Source of the DNA: Dehalogenimonas alkenigignens
GTDB lineage: Bacteria; Chloroflexota; Dehalococcoidia; Dehalococcoidales; Dehalococcoidaceae
Length of the DNA stretch: 64,000 bases
Direction: 5' to 3'
Assembly (NCBI RefSeq): GCF_001466665.1
Contig: NZ_KQ758903.1
Span: 803,684-867,683 of the forward strand
Below, piece after piece: positions 60,113 through 64,000 of this stretch (positions are counted from its first letter, which is position 1; every line of letters begins with the position of its first letter). The notes below the pieces were generated by a model. That model worked only from the letters and a program-made list of their open reading frames with translations. It searched no databases and was not told where the DNA came from. The translations under genes were made by a program, and so were the position numbers.

Positions 60113-60685
60113 ATGATACTGCTTATCGATAATTACGACTCCTTCACCTACAACCTCTTCCAGTACCTGTGCGAACTTGGCGCCGACGTCTGCGTCCGGC
60201 GCAACGACGAGATTGATATTCGCGGCATCCAGCTGCTCAATCCCGAGCGGATCGTGGTCTCCCCCGGTCCATCGTCGCCGGAACACGCCGGCATCTCCAA
60301 TGAGGTCATCCGATATTTCGGCCCAACGCTGCCGGTCTTGGGGGTTTGTCTGGGGCATCAGTGCCTGGGCCACGTTTACGGCGGCGACGTCATCAGGGCT
60401 AAATCGGTGATGCACGGCAAAACGTCTGCCATCGAACACACCGGGAAGGGCATCTTTGAGGGTGTTCCGTCGCCTTTTACCGCCGTCCGCTATCATTCGC
60501 TTGCGGTGGCCGGGGACACCCTGCCTGATTGCCTGGAGGTGACTGCCTGGGCAGCCGATGGTGAAATCATGGGGCTGCGGCACCGGGAATTCCCCGTCCA
60601 GGGCGTCCAATTCCACCCGGAGTCTTTCATGTCGCAATACGGCAAGGAACTGCTGAGAAATTTCTTGAACGGGGGCGGGCGATGA
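60113..60685 (+). CDS. trpG: Anthranilate synthase component II (glutamine amidotransferase)
   Basis: A 190-residue class I glutaminase that feeds ammonia to TrpE. It opens [19 protein letters not shown], has the oxyanion and nucleophile box [17 protein letters not shown] (Cys), and the final His-Glu ([13 protein letters not shown]). It is 11 bases after trpE and overlaps trpD by four. Confidence 0.95.
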   Translation: MILLIDNYDSFTYNLFQYLCELGADVCVRRNDEIDIRGIQLLNPERIVVSPGPSSPEHAGISNEVIRYFGPTLPVLGVCLGHQCLGHVYGGDVIRAKSVMHGKTSAIEHTGKGIFEGVPSPFTAVRYHSLAVAGDTLPDCLEVTAWAADGEIMGLRHREFPVQGVQFHPESFMSQYGKELLRNFLNGGGR

Positions 60686-61707
60686 TTAAGGAAGCGATTC
60701 AGAATCTGGTATCCGGCAAATCCCTTTCCGCAGATGAAGCCTCGGCGGTCATGGGGGAGATCATGGACGGGGCAGCCACCCCGGCCCAGTTCGGCGCCTT
60801 TGTTACCGCCTTAAGGTGCAAGGGCGAAACAGTGGAAGAGATGGTTGGTCTGGCGCGGACGATGCGGGCCCGGGCGCTGCCGGTAAAATCGGCCAGCCCG
60901 GTGGTGGACACCTGCGGCACCGGCGGCGACGGGGCGGGCACCTTTAATATCTCCACCGCCGCGGCCATCATCGCCGCCGCCTGCGGCGTCAAGGTGGCCA
61001 AGCACGGCAACCGTGCCATGTCGTCGCGCTGCGGTTCAGCCGATGTCCTGGAGGCGCTGGGCGTTCGTATTAACCTGTCGCCCGAGGAGGCTGCAGAATG
61101 TCTGGAGCGTGTCGGCATCGTTTTTATGTTCGCACCCATGTTCCATCCGGCCATGAAACATGCGGGGCCGCCGCGGAAAGAGATCGGCATCCGCACCGTC
61201 TTCAACCTGCTGGGGCCGCTGTGCAACCCGGCCGGGGCTACCGCTCAGGTCATCGGCGTGCCCGGCAAGGACCTGGTGCTCAAGATGGCCGCGGCGCTGC
61301 GAGCTCTGGGCGGCGCCCATGCTCTGGTAGTTCACGGCGACGGACTGGACGAACTTACGGTCACCGGACCGACTCAAGTATGCGAGCTTATCGGCGATGA
61401 ACTGAACCGCTACACCGTCGCCCCCGAGGATGTCGGTCTATCCCGGCACTCGATTGACGCAATAAAAGGCGGTGACGCCGGGTCGAACGCCGCCGCCATG
61501 CTGCGGCTGCTCGAAGGCGCGCCCGGGGCGCTGCGTGACGCCTCCGTTTTGAACGCCGCCGCAGCACTGCTCGTCGCCGACCGGGTAAAAACCATGACTG
61601 AGGGCGTCATCATGGCCGCCGAAGCCATCGACAACGGGTGGGCGCTCGCCAAACTTGAAAAATTCGTCGAAATGACTCAGATGCTGGAGGCCAGGCGTGC
61701 TGCTTGA
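60682..61707 (+). CDS. trpD: Anthranilate phosphoribosyltransferase
   Basis: A 341-residue enzyme that joins anthranilate to PRPP. Diagnostic are [40 protein letters not shown] and [20 protein letters not shown]. Start overlaps trpG by four bases; end overlaps trpC by 11. Length is normal. Confidence 0.95.
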   Translation: MIKEAIQNLVSGKSLSADEASAVMGEIMDGAATPAQFGAFVTALRCKGETVEEMVGLARTMRARALPVKSASPVVDTCGTGGDGAGTFNISTAAAIIAAACGVKVAKHGNRAMSSRCGSADVLEALGVRINLSPEEAAECLERVGIVFMFAPMFHPAMKHAGPPRKEIGIRTVFNLLGPLCNPAGATAQVIGVPGKDLVLKMAAALRALGGAHALVVHGDGLDELTVTGPTQVCELIGDELNRYTVAPEDVGLSRHSIDAIKGGDAGSNAAAMLRLLEGAPGALRDASVLNAAAALLVADRVKTMTEGVIMAAEAIDNGWALAKLEKFVEMTQMLEARRAA

Positions 61708-62476
61708 TGAAATTGTCGCGGCGACGCGGTCGGCCGTCAGTGAGCGTAAGCGGCGGGTACCCCTCGACCTGCTTATCAGCGAGATCGAGAAGCGGCCGCC
61801 GCCGAAAGATTTCGCCGCCGCCATCGCCGGTGGCGGAGTGAAGATTATCGCCGAGGTAAAAAAAGCGTCTCCATCGAAAGGAGTGATCAAGGCTGATTTC
61901 GACCCGGTGGTCATTGCCCGGGAATACGCCCGCGGCGGCGCGGCGGCTATTTCGGTGTTAACTGAGGAAAAGTACTTCCATGGCAGCCCTGCCTATTTAA
62001 GTGACATCGCAGAGTATCTGGATGATACCCGACCGCCGCTGCTCCGTAAGGACTTCATCACGGATGAATACCAGGTCTACGAGGCGCGGGCCTGCGGCGC
62101 CGATGCGGTGCTGCTTATCGTCGCTGTATTGACTGCTCCGGAGCTAACCTCGCTGCTTGAATTAGCCCGCCGCCTGGGTATGGCGGCGCTGGTAGAGGCG
62201 CATGACGAAGCCGAGGTCAAAGCGGCCGTCCGCAGCGGCGCCAATATTATCGGCATCAATAACCGCGATCTCAAGACATTCAGGGTTGACCTGGCGACAA
62301 CCGGCAGGCTCAGGCGGCTGATACCTGCCGGACGGCTCACGGTGAGCGAGAGCGGCATCACCTGCAGTGATGACATAAAGTACCTTCAAAACCTCGACAT
62401 CGACGCTGCGCTGGTCGGTGAGGCGCTGGTGACAGCGCCCGATATCGGGCACAAACTGAGGGAACTGCTGGGATGA
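61697..62476 (+). CDS. trpC: Indole-3-glycerol-phosphate synthase
   Basis: A 259-residue TIM barrel that closes the indole ring. Catalytic segments are IIAEVKKASPSKGVIKADFD, VLTEEKYFHGSPAYLSDIAE, PLLRKDFITDEYQVYEARAC and IIGINNRDLKTFRVDL. It overlaps trpD by 11 bases and trpF by four. It is not fused with TrpF, unlike in many enterics. Confidence 0.95.
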   Translation: MLLDEIVAATRSAVSERKRRVPLDLLISEIEKRPPPKDFAAAIAGGGVKIIAEVKKASPSKGVIKADFDPVVIAREYARGGAAAISVLTEEKYFHGSPAYLSDIAEYLDDTRPPLLRKDFITDEYQVYEARACGADAVLLIVAVLTAPELTSLLELARRLGMAALVEAHDEAEVKAAVRSGANIIGINNRDLKTFRVDLATTGRLRRLIPAGRLTVSESGITCSDDIKYLQNLDIDAALVGEALVTAPDIGHKLRELLG

Positions 62477-63135
62477 CGCGCATCAAGATCTGCGGCATCA
62501 CAGATGTGGAGACAATTGGCCTGTGCGCCCGTCTGGGGGCGGACTTCATCGGGCTGGTCTTCGCCGAGAGCCGTCGCAAATTGACGCCGGAACGGGCTCT
62601 GGAGTTGACCCATCATCTTTTTACCATGCCGAAGCGGCCGAAACTGGCCGGCGTCTTCGTCAATGCCCCGGCCTACGAGGTCAACCGCATCGCCGAATAC
62701 TGCCGTCTTGACCGGGTACAGCTTTCCGGCGATGAGGACGAGGATTACTGCCGCCGCATCGAGCGGCCGCTGATCAGGGCTACCCGGATCGACGGCGACA
62801 CTGGCGCCGAGGAGATCGAGAGCCGTATCGCCGCCGCCCGGCCGCGAACCATCCATCTGTTAGACCGCCGCGGCGATGACACTTACGGCGGCTCCGGCGA
62901 AAAATTCGACTGGACCATTTTGGGGGGGCTTGAACCTTCGCTGCCGTTGATGGTGGCCGGGGGACTTACCCCGGAAAATGTCGGGGAACTGATACTGCGC
63001 TACCATCCCTGGGGGGTGGATGTGTCATCAGGCGTCGAGAGCCGCGGCATCAAGGATCCGGCCAAAATCCTGGCCTTTATCCGGGCTGTAAAAGCCGCGG
63101 ACGCCCGCTTGAAAGGAGTTAGGAATGCTGCCTGA
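62473..63135 (+). CDS. trpF: Phosphoribosylanthranilate isomerase
   Basis: A 220-residue TIM barrel. The start [20 protein letters not shown] carries the catalytic Cys, and [15 protein letters not shown], the [14 protein letters not shown] region and [20 protein letters not shown] (catalytic Asp region) complete the family pattern. It overlaps trpC by four bases and trpB by 11. Confidence 0.94.
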   Translation: MTRIKICGITDVETIGLCARLGADFIGLVFAESRRKLTPERALELTHHLFTMPKRPKLAGVFVNAPAYEVNRIAEYCRLDRVQLSGDEDEDYCRRIERPLIRATRIDGDTGAEEIESRIAAARPRTIHLLDRRGDDTYGGSGEKFDWTILGGLEPSLPLMVAGGLTPENVGELILRYHPWGVDVSSGVESRGIKDPAKILAFIRAVKAADARLKGVRNAA

Positions 63136-64000
63136 TAACAGGGGATATTTTGGGGGTTACGGCGGACGCTATGTCCCGGAGACGCTGGTGCCGGCGCTTA
63201 CGGACTTGACCGCCGGCTATGAAGGGGTCAAAAATGACACCTCATTCCAAAGTGAACTCGACGGGCTGCTGGCTCACTACGCCGGCCGCGCCACGCCGCT
63301 GTATTACGCCGCTAATCTGACCCGCCGCTGCGGCGGGGCAAGAATCTTTTTGAAGCGCGAGGATTTAGCCCATACCGGCTCGCATAAGATCAACAACGCC
63401 CTTGGCCAGGGACTGCTGGCAAAACGCCTGGGCAAGCAGCGGATTATCGCCGAAACCGGCGCCGGGCAGCACGGCGTGGCCTCCGCCGCCGTCTGCGCCA
63501 TGTTTGGGCTTGACTGTGTCGTTTATATGGGTGAAGACGACGTCAAGCGGCAGGCCTTGAATGTCTTCCGCATGCGCCTGATGGGCGCTGAAGTCAGGCC
63601 GGTGGCTTCAGGGTCGCGGACGCTGAAAGACGCCATCAACGAGGCCATGCGAGACTGGGTATCCCACCCGGAGGACAGCTATTACCTGATCGGCTCGGTC
63701 GTCGGGCCGCACCCGTACCCGATGATGGTACGGGACTTCCAGTCGGTCATCGGGCGCGAGGCTCGGACGCAAATGCTCGACGCCGCCGGGAAACTCCCGG
63801 ACTACGCCGTGGCTTGTGTCGGCGGCGGTTCAAACTCCATCGGCCTGTTCTATCCTTTCATCACCGATTCGTCGGTAAAGCTGATTGGCGTTGAGGCCGG
63901 CGGCTCCGGCATCGATACCGGCAGACATGCCGCCACCCTTTCAGCCGGGCGGCCTGGAGTGCTTCACGGGGCGCGGTCCTACCTGATGCAGGACGCCTGC
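63125..64000 (+). CDS. trpB: Tryptophan synthase beta chain, partial (3' end outside the window)
   Basis: ATG at 63125 opens a frame of 292 codons that is still open at the end of the window; the usual length is about 400. The first residues ([18 protein letters not shown]) are typical, and the PLP site is [16 protein letters not shown] with the catalytic Lys. [20 protein letters not shown] and [15 protein letters not shown] (phosphate loop) follow. It makes Trp from indole and serine. trpA is expected next. Confidence 0.95.
   Translation, partial: MLPDNRGYFGGYGGRYVPETLVPALTDLTAGYEGVKNDTSFQSELDGLLAHYAGRATPLYYAANLTRRCGGARIFLKREDLAHTGSHKINNALGQGLLAKRLGKQRIIAETGAGQHGVASAAVCAMFGLDCVVYMGEDDVKRQALNVFRMRLMGAEVRPVASGSRTLKDAINEAMRDWVSHPEDSYYLIGSVVGPHPYPMMVRDFQSVIGREARTQMLDAAGKLPDYAVACVGGGSNSIGLFYPFITDSSVKLIGVEAGGSGIDTGRHAATLSAGRPGVLHGARSYLMQDAC

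Overview
The window is one stretch of a compact, GC-rich bacterial chromosome with dense genes, many TTG/GTG starts and tight operons. Gene content points to Chloroflexota, class Dehalococcoidia, perhaps near Dehalogenimonas: corrinoid salvage (cbiZ), tandem B12-type radical SAM proteins, ArsA/ArsD/Acr3 arsenic genes, TsaE-TsaB, a trp operon behind a T-box, and small lineage-type hypothetical proteins. The assignment is an inference; no rRNA or reductive dehalogenase lies in the window.

Layout. 1-6.6 kb: flavodoxin; a minus-strand rnc / small basic protein / acyP / plsC / ispH group; a one-helix small membrane protein with a near-consensus promoter; tRNA-Gln and tRNA-Glu; DUF302; a YyaL-type thioredoxin-domain protein; tRNA-Thr(CGT). 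6.6-16.4 kb: an arsenic-resistance island that starts in the 3' end of tRNA-Thr and ends at a 28-bp imperfect copy of that end. ArsR drives split permease, thioredoxin lipoprotein, CcdA, universal stress protein, Acr3, a thioredoxin-fold protein with an in-frame UGA, a zinc-ribbon miniprotein, a DUF2703-ArsD fusion and ArsA. A second unit holds an ArsP-like permease and a small thioredoxin. Both units have near-consensus promoters carrying the same ArsR-type operator.

16.4-24.4 kb: Rieske protein, conserved hypothetical, rsmI, small zinc-type protein, metG, polyprenyl synthase, and opposite them ftsH and endonuclease IV. 24.4-37.7 kb: small membrane proteins, a Cas4-like nuclease, thiL, tsaE, a TsaB-HAD fusion, ndk, lipid kinase, Cys-cluster protein, rsfS, tRNA-Ser(GCT), a coiled-coil protein, miaB, yajC, nadB and nadC. 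37.7-45.6 kb: a 1112-residue c-di-GMP protein with a duplicated membrane sensor, an orphan PilT, a winged-helix gene, and a methyltransferase plus GH3-family pair. 45.6-49.3 kb is accessory: Smr, DUF2779 nuclease, ADP-ribosylglycohydrolase and an AT-rich HNH protein. 49.3-53.1 kb: cbiZ and two paralogous B12-binding radical SAM genes. 53.2-58.2 kb: a polar amino-acid ABC transporter, XRE/DUF2178 pair and small membrane proteins. 58.3-64 kb: Trp T-box followed by trpEGDCFB, with trpB running off the end.

The most unusual item is the thioredoxin-fold gene at 11548-11892. A strong ribosome-binding site and ATG lead into 23 codons, then UGA directly after a Cys, then an open frame of 90 more residues. 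An 8-bp hairpin sits 13-31 nt after the UGA, where a bacterial SECIS would lie. It is a candidate selenoprotein inside an arsenic island; the alternative is a nonsense-mutated gene.
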